The notes under the pieces were generated by a model. It searched no databases, had not been told where the DNA came from, and saw only the letters and a program-made list of their open reading frames with translations. From contig JAXMOE010000001.1 in NCBI GenBank assembly GCA_034670025.1, positions 620,001 through 684,000 of the forward strand: a DNA stretch of 64,000 bases. The letters are read 5' to 3'. Below are positions 25,103 through 33,094 of the stretch, piece by piece. The stretch comes from PGYR01 sp034670025. GTDB lineage: Bacteria > Bacteroidota > Ignavibacteria > Kapaibacteriales > UBA2268. The position numbers and the translations under genes are program-made. Within the stretch, counting starts at the first letter, position 1, and each line of letters starts with the position of its first letter.

Positions 25103-26470
25103 TTACCTTAGTACGTCAAAGACTACCACTATCACCATAAGCGTTAATAATAACAGCATTCCTATATTCTGTATAGCCATTTTAAGTTTGATGGGGAGTT
25201 CTTTTCTTATTATTGCCTCTATTAATACTATTAGTAAATGGCCTCCATCTAAAGCTGGTACTGGTAGGATATTTAGTAATGCTAAAGATAATGAAAGAGC
25301 AGCCATAAATACTAAGAATGTATCTAAACCCCTTTCTGCAGACTCAGCAGATTGTTTAGCTATCATAATTGGACCACCAACAGCACTCTCGAAAGCTATA
25401 TTCCCTTTGAAAATTTGACTAATACTTGTTATTATTAAATCAATGTATTGTATTGTTTTATCAAATCCTAATACGAGGGATTCACCAAAACCAAAAGTAA
25501 CTGTTTCAAACTCACCAGTGCTAATCTCATAAAGCCCAGCACCAATTTTACCATTTTCATTAGGAGTAATTTCTACGGTTTCTAATCCAGATTTCCGATT
25601 CAAATCAATTTTAAAAGTTTGATTCTTATTAGTTTGAACTATACTGATAAATTGTTTGACAGAATAAATATCTTTACCTGCCGCATTTATAACAGTGTCT
25701 CCAACAGCTAAACCTGCTTCGCCCGCTGGCTCTAATGTTAGTATTTCACTTAGTACTACTTTATTGCCTTTAGGGCTAATTCCTAAACCTTCTTTGTTAG
25801 TTAATGTTTCTAACAGTTCTTTATTACTGGCAGTTAATGTTGCTTGGTTTCCATTTCTAAGGACTGTTACTTTCTTATCTTTTCCTAAATCATTAATCAT
25901 TAGGTTATCAATCAAATCTGACCAATTATTAACATCATTATTATTGATTGATAATACTTTGTCACCAGATTGCAAACCAATTTCTGAAGCTAAAGTGTTA
26001 TCCGTAACATAGCCAATCTCATTAGTTTTTAGGTTAGATTCTCCATTTGAAAAAGTTAACCATGAAAAAATACCCACTGCAAGAAGAAAATTCATGATAA
26101 CTCCAGCACTAAGTACAAAAGCTTTTTTCAATGCACCTTTTGATCTAAATTCATAAGGTTTTGGGTCTGTTTCAATTAAATCATTGTCCATTCCTTCATC
26201 AACCATACCCGATATCTTTACATACCCACCAATTGGCAGTAAAGATAACCGGTAATCAGTATGATCCTCACCATCCCAATCTTTTGGTAAATTTCCAGTA
26301 GTGAAACCAGTAATTCTATTCCAACCAATTAGTCTTTTACCCATACCTACAGAAAATATTTCTGCACGCATTCCGGTTAACCTAGCAGCTAAAAAATGAC
26401 CTAATTCATGTATAAATACAAGTACACCAAGTACTATAATAAAGTAAAATAGACTATTAAAAAATTCCAT
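25103..26470 (-). CDS. rseP: RseP family site-2 intramembrane metalloprotease
   Basis: This is a 455-residue membrane protein. The zinc site HELGH is at residues 21-25 in the first helix, and the third ligand region is NILPVPALDGGHLL near 400. Two PDZ-like regions lie between them (EIGLQSGDKVLSIN and EAGLAVGDTVINAAG). In other bacteria RseP cuts anti-sigma factors inside the membrane and removes signal peptide remnants. An ECF sigma/anti-sigma pair at 40086-41257 could be a target, but there is no direct evidence. It is the last gene of rng-dxr-rseP, 4 bases after dxr. Confidence 0.93.
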   Translation of the reverse strand: MEFFNSLFYFIIVLGVLVFIHELGHFLAARLTGMRAEIFSVGMGKRLIGWNRITGFTTGNLPKDWDGEDHTDYRLSLLPIGGYVKISGMVDEGMDNDLIETDPKPYEFRSKGALKKAFVLSAGVIMNFLLAVGIFSWLTFSNGESNLKTNEIGYVTDNTLASEIGLQSGDKVLSINNNDVNNWSDLIDNLMINDLGKDKKVTVLRNGNQATLTASNKELLETLTNKEGLGISPKGNKVVLSEILTLEPAGEAGLAVGDTVINAAGKDIYSVKQFISIVQTNKNQTFKIDLNRKSGLETVEITPNENGKIGAGLYEISTGEFETVTFGFGESLVLGFDKTIQYIDLIITSISQIFKGNIAFESAVGGPIMIAKQSAESAERGLDTFLVFMAALSLSLALLNILPVPALDGGHLLIVLIEAIIRKELPIKLKMAIQNIGMLLLLTLMVIVVVFDVLR

Positions 26471-26474
26471 GTAA

Positions 26475-27635
26475 TTAAAATTGGTTTATATATTCAGTGG
26501 TTCTAATTCTTGCCTCATTGTCGGCATTTATTATTTCATCTAATGACGGATTATCTACTATTTCAATTTTATCTAACATATAACTATTAATTATTGAAAT
26601 ATCTTTGAAACTAATTTTTTCTTTTAGAAATGAATCAACAGTTATTTCATTAATAGCATTGAGCACTGCACTTGAAGTCCCCCCACTTTCGATTGATTTG
26701 AATGCCAAACCAAGGTTTGTGAATTTATCGTAATCAGGCTCAAAGAAAGTAAGTTTAGAAATCTTAGCTAAATTTAATCTTTCGTAACTGTATGGTTTGT
26801 GTTCAGGGAAGTTTAGTGCATAAGCAATTGGCACCTTCATATCAGGAAGTCCTAATTGTGCTTTTACTGAAGTATCATTGAACTCTACCATTGAGTGAAT
26901 TATACTTTGTGGGTGTATTACAACTTCAATATCTTTAGAATCTATTCCAAATAGCCAATAAGCTTCAATAACTTCTAATCCTTTGTTCATAAGAGTAGCA
27001 GAGTCAATTGTAATCTTACTTCCCATTTCCCAATTTGGATGATTTAATGCATCTTTTAAAGTTATAGAATCAAATTTTTCTAGAGATAAATTTAGAAAAG
27101 GACCACCGCTTGCAGTTAATATTATTTTATTGACTTCATTTATATTCTCTCCAGTCAGGCATTGTTGTATAGCACTATGTTCGCTATCGATAGGGAAGAT
27201 GTTGACATTGTTCCTTTTGGCTGCTTCTGTAATAACTTTTCCAGCAGCGACTAATGTTTCTTTGTTTGCAAGACCAATGTCAATGCCATTTTTGATTGCG
27301 TTTAATGTAGGTATTACCCCAGAAAACCCAACTAAAGAGGACACTATTAAATCTGTGGTTTCGTTACTAGTTAATTTATCAAGCCCGTCTGAACCAAATA
27401 GAACTTCCCCTTTATAGGAAGTATTTTTCCTAAATTCAAAATATTTTGATTCATCACAAATTACAACACCAATATTTGGATTAAATTTATGGCATTGTGA
27501 TTCTAATAGTTCAATGTTACCATTGGTTGTTAGAAAGTCAATTTCTATTGATTCAGATTCAGAAACTACTTCAAGTGTTTGTGTTCCAATAGAGCCAGTA
27601 GAACCTAATATACTTATAGATCTATTTTTTTCCAT
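26475..27635 (-). CDS. dxr: 1-deoxy-D-xylulose 5-phosphate reductoisomerase
   Basis: The 386-residue protein has the NADPH-binding start ISILGSTGSIGTQTLEV. LANKETLVAAG, PIDSEHSAIQQCL, ILTASGGPF and HPNWEMGSKITIDSATLMNKGLE are all hallmark blocks of DXR with the metal and substrate residues. It makes 2-C-methyl-D-erythritol 4-phosphate in the non-mevalonate isoprenoid pathway. Its start overlaps the end of the rng gene by 14 bases. The dxr-rseP order is common in bacteria. Confidence 0.96.
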   Translation of the reverse strand: MEKNRSISILGSTGSIGTQTLEVVSESESIEIDFLTTNGNIELLESQCHKFNPNIGVVICDESKYFEFRKNTSYKGEVLFGSDGLDKLTSNETTDLIVSSLVGFSGVIPTLNAIKNGIDIGLANKETLVAAGKVITEAAKRNNVNIFPIDSEHSAIQQCLTGENINEVNKIILTASGGPFLNLSLEKFDSITLKDALNHPNWEMGSKITIDSATLMNKGLEVIEAYWLFGIDSKDIEVVIHPQSIIHSMVEFNDTSVKAQLGLPDMKVPIAYALNFPEHKPYSYERLNLAKISKLTFFEPDYDKFTNLGLAFKSIESGGTSSAVLNAINEITVDSFLKEKISFKDISIINSYMLDKIEIVDNPSLDEIINADNEARIRTTEYINQF

Positions 27636-29280
27636 TCAAATATTCCGAAGTTATATCTGTTTGCTGTTTCATAGAATTGAATTTGAATTGATTAATACTC
27701 ATACTATCAGCTTGTTTGATAGAAATTTTAACGAAGTATTTTATCATCAACTTTGATAATCGAGATAAAGTTCCACTAGTCATATAGTCAGCAATATCTG
27801 GATGCACTACTAATTCTAACCTAAATTCATTAGTTTTTGCTCTAAAATTCCTTAGCCATCTTTCAATTTGGTTGAGTAATACACTTTTACTTGTTATTTT
27901 ACCTGTACCTAGACAAGTGGGGCAGAGGTCTGATATCTTTTCGCTAATATTTTGATTGATTCTCTGTCTAGTTATTTGTAATAAACAAAGCTTAGTCAAC
28001 GGATAGATAGTGGTTTTTGCTCTATCTTTAGTTAATTCATTACTCATAGCATGATAAACCTTCTTTCTATTGGAAGGGTTTTTCATGTCAATAAAATCTA
28101 TGAGAATAATCCCAGCTAAATCTCTGAGTCTTAAATGTCTTGCAATCTCCTTCAGCACTTCCATATTAGTTCTGAAAGCCGTACCTTCTTGATCTTTTTC
28201 AACTGACCTGCCAGAATTTATATCTATTACTATCATGGCTTCAGTTTGATCAATTACAAATGAAGCTCCTGATTTTAATCTTACGGTTCTTTGGAAAGTA
28301 TGTGCAATGTCTTTTTCTATTCCATAACAATCAAATAGAGACTGTTTGCCTTTGTAGTAAGTAACTTTATCGAGTAATGCAGGGCTCTTCTTCTTCAGAT
28401 AACCCACAATTTCTGTGTGAAGCTTTTTAGAATCAATAAGTACTTCATTGATATCTTTAGTAAATAAATCTCTAATGATGCTAGAAGTCAGATGCATGTC
28501 TTGATAAACTAAAGTAGGTGGGGTAGATTTCTCTACTTTTGCTTCAATTTCATTCCAGGTAGTTATCAAGCTGTCCCAATCGTCTTTCAATTCAGAATCA
28601 GATTTACCGTGGGCGGCAGTTCTAATAATACACCCAGAACCTTTTGGTAAGGTTTTACGTGCAAGCTTTCTTAGTCTAGATCTTTCCTTATGCGACCGGA
28701 TTTTTTTTGAGACTCCAATCCAGTTTTCAAACGGAAGAAAAACAACATTTCTACCTGGTAGAGAAACTTTAGAGGTTACTTTTACTCCTTTGGTTCCATA
28801 AGCTTCACGAGTAACCTGAACAAGTATGTCTTGCCCTTCTTCTAAGTTAATCTGAATATCACCAGAGCTCTTTGTCGAAAAAGTAGCTTCAGAAGTAATA
28901 TTCTTTTTGATTGCATTAGTTTTTCTTAGTGCAACATCTGTTGATATTTGTTCTTCAGACTTTTTAGATTTATCTACAGCTTTGGAAAGTTTTTCAGTTT
29001 CATCTTCTTCTTCAACATCTTCTTCATCCTCAATCTCAACTTCACTTTCTAGTGACTCATCAACATCAGAGAAATGTAAAAAAGCATCATGTTTTTTACC
29101 AATACTGATAAATGCAGCATTGAGACCTTGAACTATTCTGTTTACTTTACCTAAATAGATGTTACCTAACAATTTTTCTTTGTCTGGTAAATCGATAAAG
29201 TATTCAGCGAGTTTGTTGTCTTCAGTTATTGCAATTCTGACTTCATTAATAGTAGAATTGATTAAAATTTTCTTATTCAT
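27622..29280 (-). CDS. rng: Ribonuclease G/E family endoribonuclease
   Basis: The 552-residue protein starts with an S1 domain (GNIYLGKVNRIVQGLNAAFISIG). The S1 domain is split by an acidic and lysine-rich insert at about residues 73-145. The catalytic core follows (IVIDINSGRS, ILIDFIDM) and the zinc-link CPTCLGTG. It cleaves single-stranded RNA in rRNA processing and mRNA decay. Length and lack of a long C-terminal scaffold favour RNase G over RNase E. The insert is compatible with this phylum. The dxr start overlaps its end, so they are coupled. The start is 24 bases from the end of the SRP RNA terminator. Confidence 0.92.
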   Translation of the reverse strand: MNKKILINSTINEVRIAITEDNKLAEYFIDLPDKEKLLGNIYLGKVNRIVQGLNAAFISIGKKHDAFLHFSDVDESLESEVEIEDEEDVEEEDETEKLSKAVDKSKKSEEQISTDVALRKTNAIKKNITSEATFSTKSSGDIQINLEEGQDILVQVTREAYGTKGVKVTSKVSLPGRNVVFLPFENWIGVSKKIRSHKERSRLRKLARKTLPKGSGCIIRTAAHGKSDSELKDDWDSLITTWNEIEAKVEKSTPPTLVYQDMHLTSSIIRDLFTKDINEVLIDSKKLHTEIVGYLKKKSPALLDKVTYYKGKQSLFDCYGIEKDIAHTFQRTVRLKSGASFVIDQTEAMIVIDINSGRSVEKDQEGTAFRTNMEVLKEIARHLRLRDLAGIILIDFIDMKNPSNRKKVYHAMSNELTKDRAKTTIYPLTKLCLLQITRQRINQNISEKISDLCPTCLGTGKITSKSVLLNQIERWLRNFRAKTNEFRLELVVHPDIADYMTSGTLSRLSKLMIKYFVKISIKQADSMSINQFKFNSMKQQTDITSEYLNGKK

Positions 29281-29303
29281 AGAAACAAATATACGATAAA
29301 TAA

Positions 29304-29406
29304 TAAAAAAAAGGCCAAGAAATTAAACACACTTTCAAAAAACTTACCGCTGCTTCATTTCTGACCTGACGGAATTCAGTCTAATCCAGTTGCTTAACTC
29401 TTGACC
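29304..29406 (-). ncRNA. ffs: Signal recognition particle RNA (4.5S type) with terminator
   Basis: On the minus strand the conserved SRP RNA domain is clear. GTCAGGTC (29370-29363) and GAAGCAGC (29356-29349) flank loop AGAAAT, which closes as a GAAA tetraloop. The ends pair: GGTCAAGA (29406-29399) with TCTTGGCC (29320-29313), giving a hairpin of about 94 bases. A run of T follows (29312-29304) as terminator. This is the small bacterial form, without an Alu domain. It binds Ffh for membrane targeting of proteins. It starts about 12 bases after tRNA-Arg(TCT) and is probably made from the same transcript. Confidence 0.88.
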
Positions 29407-29418
29407 AATTTTTATAAG

Positions 29419-29492
29419 TACGCCGAATAGGATTCGAACCTATGACCTACAGCTTAGAAGGCTGTTGCTCTATCCAGCTGAGCTACCGGCGC
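29419..29492 (-). tRNA. tRNA-Arg (anticodon TCT)
   Basis: The acceptor GCGCCGG pairs with TCGGCGT, with wobbles at 1-72 and 7-66. The anticodon stem ACAGC/GCTGT encloses CTTCTAA (anticodon TCT, reads AGA). The T arm ATAGG/CCTAT encloses TTCGAAT; discriminator A; CCA not encoded. AGA is a major arginine codon in this AT-rich genome. It leads a unit that continues into SRP RNA. Confidence 0.95.
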
Positions 29493-29503
29493 AAAAACGA
29501 TTA

Positions 29504-29534
29504 CAAAAATAACAGGATTTATTTAGAATCCAAA
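29504..29534 (-). promoter_or_regulatory. Bacteroidota-type promoter of the tRNA-Arg/SRP RNA unit
   Basis: On the minus strand TTTG (29534-29531), 19 bases, then TATTTTTG (29511-29504), an exact consensus match. It lies between the stop of the thioredoxin gene at 29548 and tRNA-Arg. Confidence 0.82.
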
Positions 29535-29547
29535 GTATTTTTTAAAA

Positions 29548-30105
29548 TTAAAGTGCTTTTTTTACAGATTTCATGAATTGCTCATAAGAACGAGCACCTT
29601 GTATTACTTCTACAACATCTCCATTTCTATCAATAATTAGAGTTGTAGGAACAAAACGCATTGGACCATAAGCTTTGTTGAGTAAATTATCTTCATCAAC
29701 AAAATTAATATAATTCATCTTATTTTTCTTATGAAAATTACTTACTCTTGTCAATTTGTCATTTGTAGAAGGTCTTTCAAGTGCTACACCTGCAATTATA
29801 ATGTCTTTTCCTTCCAAATCTTTTTGCATTTTTATGATATCAGGAATTTCGCCTCGACATGGGGGACACCAAGTTCCCCAAAAATTTAAGAATACAACTT
29901 TGCCATCAGCTAAATCTGAGAATGTTTTTTTACTGCCATTATCATCATAAGTAAAGTCAATTAATTTGCTCTTTACAGCTTTGTCAACTGAAGAAACCTT
30001 GAATACTTGATCATTATTTTCTGCTGAAGTCAAATCTGTTGACATAAAGTAGAAAACAGAAAGTACTGCAAGTATTGAAACAGAAGTGATTATTATTTTT
30101 TTCAT
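29548..30105 (-). CDS. TlpA/ResA-like membrane-anchored thioredoxin
   Basis: This 185-residue protein has an N-terminal membrane anchor (about 4-22) and a periplasmic thioredoxin fold. The motif is FLNFWGTWCPPCRGEIP with Cys80 and Cys83, and the cis-Pro is in RFVPTTLIID. Such proteins (ResA, CcmG) reduce the cysteines of apocytochrome c before heme attachment. It sits 117 bases downstream of ccmF on the same strand, which supports a CcmG/ResA role. An imperfect hairpin lies at 30184-30214 between ccmF and this gene, so it may have a separate level of expression. Confidence 0.87.
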   Translation of the reverse strand: MKKIIITSVSILAVLSVFYFMSTDLTSAENNDQVFKVSSVDKAVKSKLIDFTYDDNGSKKTFSDLADGKVVFLNFWGTWCPPCRGEIPDIIKMQKDLEGKDIIIAGVALERPSTNDKLTRVSNFHKKNKMNYINFVDEDNLLNKAYGPMRFVPTTLIIDRNGDVVEVIQGARSYEQFMKSVKKAL

Positions 30106-30183
30106 TATTATTCCTTTTTTTAATATAATTTAAGTTAATTATAGTACGTAATAATTTCTATTAAGATATACTATAAGTGTCAG

Positions 30184-30214
30184 ATTGGGAATTAAGTGTA
30201 ATTAATTTACCAAT
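30184..30214 (-). repeat. Imperfect inverted repeat after ccmF
   Basis: ATTGG plus AATTAA (30184-30195) pairs with TTAATT plus CCAAT (30202-30214) across a small internal loop. It lies just beyond the ccmF stop. There is no strong T tract, so it may be a weak terminator or an RNA-stability hairpin. Confidence 0.35.
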
Positions 30215-30222
30215 CGACATAT

Positions 30223-32550
30223 CTAAACTTCGTCTAAAGCTGGTTTAGATATTTTCTTTATATTCCTAGGTTTCATATATTTAACCATTGAAATAAAGAA
30301 ACCTCCAACTAAGAAAATTGTTCCAATCCAAACTAACATGATTAGTGGCTTATCTGATATTTCAACTATTAGCATTTCTTCTGGCATAGAAAGTTCGCCT
30401 TCTTTTTCTTTAAACATAAATAAAGCACCAGAATTACTCAAATCTTCTTTGTCGGGCATTATTTGCATAAATCCAATTTGTATGTTCGTTGTATCCAAAT
30501 CATACCAAACTGGCTCATTTGTCATTGTCTTCATATTCATTCTTGCAAATAATGTATCTTCAGTAATAAACCCTTTATCATTACTTATTCTAGCTAAGAT
30601 ACCAATTTCCATCGATTCTTTAGGTTTACCATCAGAGTCCATTGCTCCTTTTTGCATATCTAACATTAAGAAGTCTAACATCTTTAAGTTATAAGTTGTA
30701 TCTAAACTAACTGGAGATGACATCTGCTTCTTTAGAGCTACTGGTTTCACTTCATAATAAGGTGTTAGTGACATGGCTACATAAATATCCTCAATAGGAG
30801 TTACTTTTACACCTGGTTCAAAGAAAGGGGTTTCCATATCATTGAAATCACTCCAAAAAGCCACAGGATGAATTCTAGTAGTATCGTTTCCTTTTATTAC
30901 GTCTAAATTGTACTCATATTTCTCTCTGTCTCTTTTTTCTAATTCGACTCTTTGTTTACCATTGAATACTATTTTATATTCTTTGAATTCTGCATACTGA
31001 CCATTTCTCATTGAGAACTGTTTTGATTCTGAATATGCCCCTGAAGCTAAAGCTCCAAGTAATAGTAAAGCTAACCCGATATGAGAAAAATATCCACCAG
31101 TTAATTTAGTGTTTTTTCTGAAGTTCTGAATTATAAATTCTGAGTTTGCAAATAATGCAAATCCTACAGAAAATACTAAAATCAAATAGACTATATTTTT
31201 AACCCCCAAGAATGCGGAAATAACCATCAGTATTACTCCAGCGACTGCAGCAATTCCAATTCTTTTGGAAACAGTCGACAAATCGGTTCTTTTCCAACTG
31301 AAATATAATGCTGTACTACTAAATATCAGCATTAATATGGCCAGTGGAAGATTCAACTGATTGTACCACTTAATCTCAACTGTAGATTTAGTTGCTCCAA
31401 TTATTTCGGCAATTATTGGCCAACTAGTTCCAAAAAACACTATGAAAGTAATTAAAATTAGAGCGATAACGCCCAAAGAAACAATGAATTCTTTCGAACT
31501 AATCTCAAAATTGATGTTGTTACTTTTAATTTTATTTAGTCTAATAAATAAAGCTATAATGGCAAGAACGAAGAATATAGCCATAAATACGAGTAACAAC
31601 TTATATACTACTGGTCCTGGTGATACAAATGAATGGACGGATGTGTCACCTAAAACCCCACTTCTTGTTAAAAAAGTTGCATAAAGCACAAATAGGAAAG
31701 TGAAAAATGCTAATACATAGTTTGTTTTAATCAATCCACCAGTTCTGTTGTGAATATACATGGTGTGAACTAATGTTACTGAAGTCAACCACGGTATTAG
31801 GGATGAATTTTCTACAGGATCCCATGCCCAAAAACCACCCCAGCCTAGTGTTTCATAAGCCCATAGTCCACCGAGCATTAGTCCTAAACCTAATACTCCA
31901 GACCCAAATAAGGTCCAAGGCAATGCTAACTTTATCCAGCGTTTGTGATCTTTTTTGAATAATCCTGAAACTGCAAATATATAAGGGATAGTCATCAAAG
32001 AATAACCCAAGAAGAGAATAGGGGGGTGTATGTTAATCCAATAATTCTGCAATACAGGATTAAGACCACGTCCTTCTTCTGGCATAAACCCTACTTCGAC
32101 ACCTTGGTCAGCGTAAGTTTCCCAAACATATTCAAAAGGGCTCTTAAATATAAGAATTAAAAGTATAAAAGAGATTACAAAAACGAATATGCTCATTGTA
32201 ACATATTCATACTTTCGTTCTTTTAAATAAGGTATTAGGAAGAACCCTATCAGTGTAAGCATAAGCCCCCATAGAAGGAAGGAACCTTGCTGCCCTGCAT
32301 AAAATGTCGATATAAGTAAGTTGAGCGGTAATGATTCCGAAGAATATTCCCATACATAAGTCATCTGGAAATTGTGGGAAAGTATATTGGATAGCAAATA
32401 CATAGAAATTGCTAACATTGTACCAGTCATCCCATAGTATGCCCAACGACCAATTGAAATATATTTATCATTATCCTTAGATAATAGATAAAATAATCCA
32501 GAGATTAAACTTAGCCCAAAAGCTACATAAATTAAAATTTGTCCAGTCAT
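30223..32550 (-). CDS. ccmF: Cytochrome c heme lyase subunit CcmF
   Basis: The 775-residue multi-helix membrane protein has the WWD heme-handling motif WGGFWAWDPVENSSLIPW near residue 235. The block GQQGSFLLWG is near 90, and NIHPPILFLGYSLMTIP near 175. These are CcmF features; conserved periplasmic histidines are present. It takes heme from holo-CcmE and attaches it to apocytochrome CxxCH sites. The protein is longer than the about 650 residues of E. coli CcmF because of a large soluble region at about 530-740. The start directly abuts the ccmE stop. The two CXXCH sites of MbnH in this window are likely clients. Confidence 0.93.
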   Translation of the reverse strand: MTGQILIYVAFGLSLISGLFYLLSKDNDKYISIGRWAYYGMTGTMLAISMYLLSNILSHNFQMTYVWEYSSESLPLNLLISTFYAGQQGSFLLWGLMLTLIGFFLIPYLKERKYEYVTMSIFVFVISFILLILIFKSPFEYVWETYADQGVEVGFMPEEGRGLNPVLQNYWINIHPPILFLGYSLMTIPYIFAVSGLFKKDHKRWIKLALPWTLFGSGVLGLGLMLGGLWAYETLGWGGFWAWDPVENSSLIPWLTSVTLVHTMYIHNRTGGLIKTNYVLAFFTFLFVLYATFLTRSGVLGDTSVHSFVSPGPVVYKLLLVFMAIFFVLAIIALFIRLNKIKSNNINFEISSKEFIVSLGVIALILITFIVFFGTSWPIIAEIIGATKSTVEIKWYNQLNLPLAILMLIFSSTALYFSWKRTDLSTVSKRIGIAAVAGVILMVISAFLGVKNIVYLILVFSVGFALFANSEFIIQNFRKNTKLTGGYFSHIGLALLLLGALASGAYSESKQFSMRNGQYAEFKEYKIVFNGKQRVELEKRDREKYEYNLDVIKGNDTTRIHPVAFWSDFNDMETPFFEPGVKVTPIEDIYVAMSLTPYYEVKPVALKKQMSSPVSLDTTYNLKMLDFLMLDMQKGAMDSDGKPKESMEIGILARISNDKGFITEDTLFARMNMKTMTNEPVWYDLDTTNIQIGFMQIMPDKEDLSNSGALFMFKEKEGELSMPEEMLIVEISDKPLIMLVWIGTIFLVGGFFISMVKYMKPRNIKKISKPALDEV

Positions 32551-32937
32551 CTAATGGCCTTTTAGTTCTTCTGCCGTTCCTTCGTATTTGGACGGGCATT
32601 TTGTTAATAATTGATTTGACTTGAATGCGTTACCATCATAATGACCTTTTACAACAACCATATTAGCAATCTCAAAGTTATTAGGCTTTACGCCATCGTG
32701 TAAGACTCTAATTTTATTACCTTTCTCATCTTGAATGTGAAATTCAAATATATTAGTTTCTGCGTCATAGTCGGTAGTTTCCCCTTTAAGCCAACTCCCA
32801 CTGAGTTGAACAGTCTCGTTACTTTCTTTTGCTTCTGCTACTGTAACATATTTAGTTGTTGAATCACTGAAGGAAAACAGTGCGATTACAACAAATGCTA
32901 AAATTACCACAGAACCTATGATATATTTTTTATTCAT
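32551..32937 (-). CDS. ccmE: Heme chaperone CcmE, CxxxY type
   Basis: The 128-residue protein has one N-terminal membrane helix (about 5-23) and an OB-fold body (VQLSGSW, FHIQDEKGNKIRVLHDG, NMVVVKGHYDG). CcmE binds heme covalently in the periplasm and passes it to CcmF. The classic binding site is HxxxY. Here the site reads KCPSKY, with Cys114 and Tyr118, so it is the rarer CxxxY variant known from some bacteria and archaea. It lies between ccmD (8-base overlap) and ccmF (no gap). Confidence 0.92.
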   Translation of the reverse strand: MNKKYIIGSVVILAFVVIALFSFSDSTTKYVTVAEAKESNETVQLSGSWLKGETTDYDAETNIFEFHIQDEKGNKIRVLHDGVKPNNFEIANMVVVKGHYDGNAFKSNQLLTKCPSKYEGTAEELKGH

Positions 32938-33094
32938 TTTTCCCTTTACTATTTATGCTTTTTAAATTTAAAATTTTTTCTAATTTGTTTAGCTTTTTTT
33001 CATTTTTGTTAAGGTATAAAAACAGACCTAACCAATTAATTAAAGCAATAATCAGGACGACGTATATTGAATTATCATTTAAAAAATTATACAT
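32930..33094 (-). CDS. ccmD: Small single-helix protein, CcmD-like
   Basis: This 54-residue reading frame starts at ATG 33094 and ends TAA at 32930. It overlaps the end of ccmC by 8 bases and the start of ccmE by 8 bases. The product begins MYNFLNDNSIYVVLIIALIN, has one membrane helix (about 10-27) and then a strongly basic, charged tail (KNEKKLNKLEKIL). Size, topology and place are those of CcmD, which helps release holo-CcmE from the CcmABC complex. It is short enough to be missed by gene callers. Confidence 0.85.
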   Translation of the reverse strand: MYNFLNDNSIYVVLIIALINWLGLFLYLNKNEKKLNKLEKILNLKSINSKGKNE

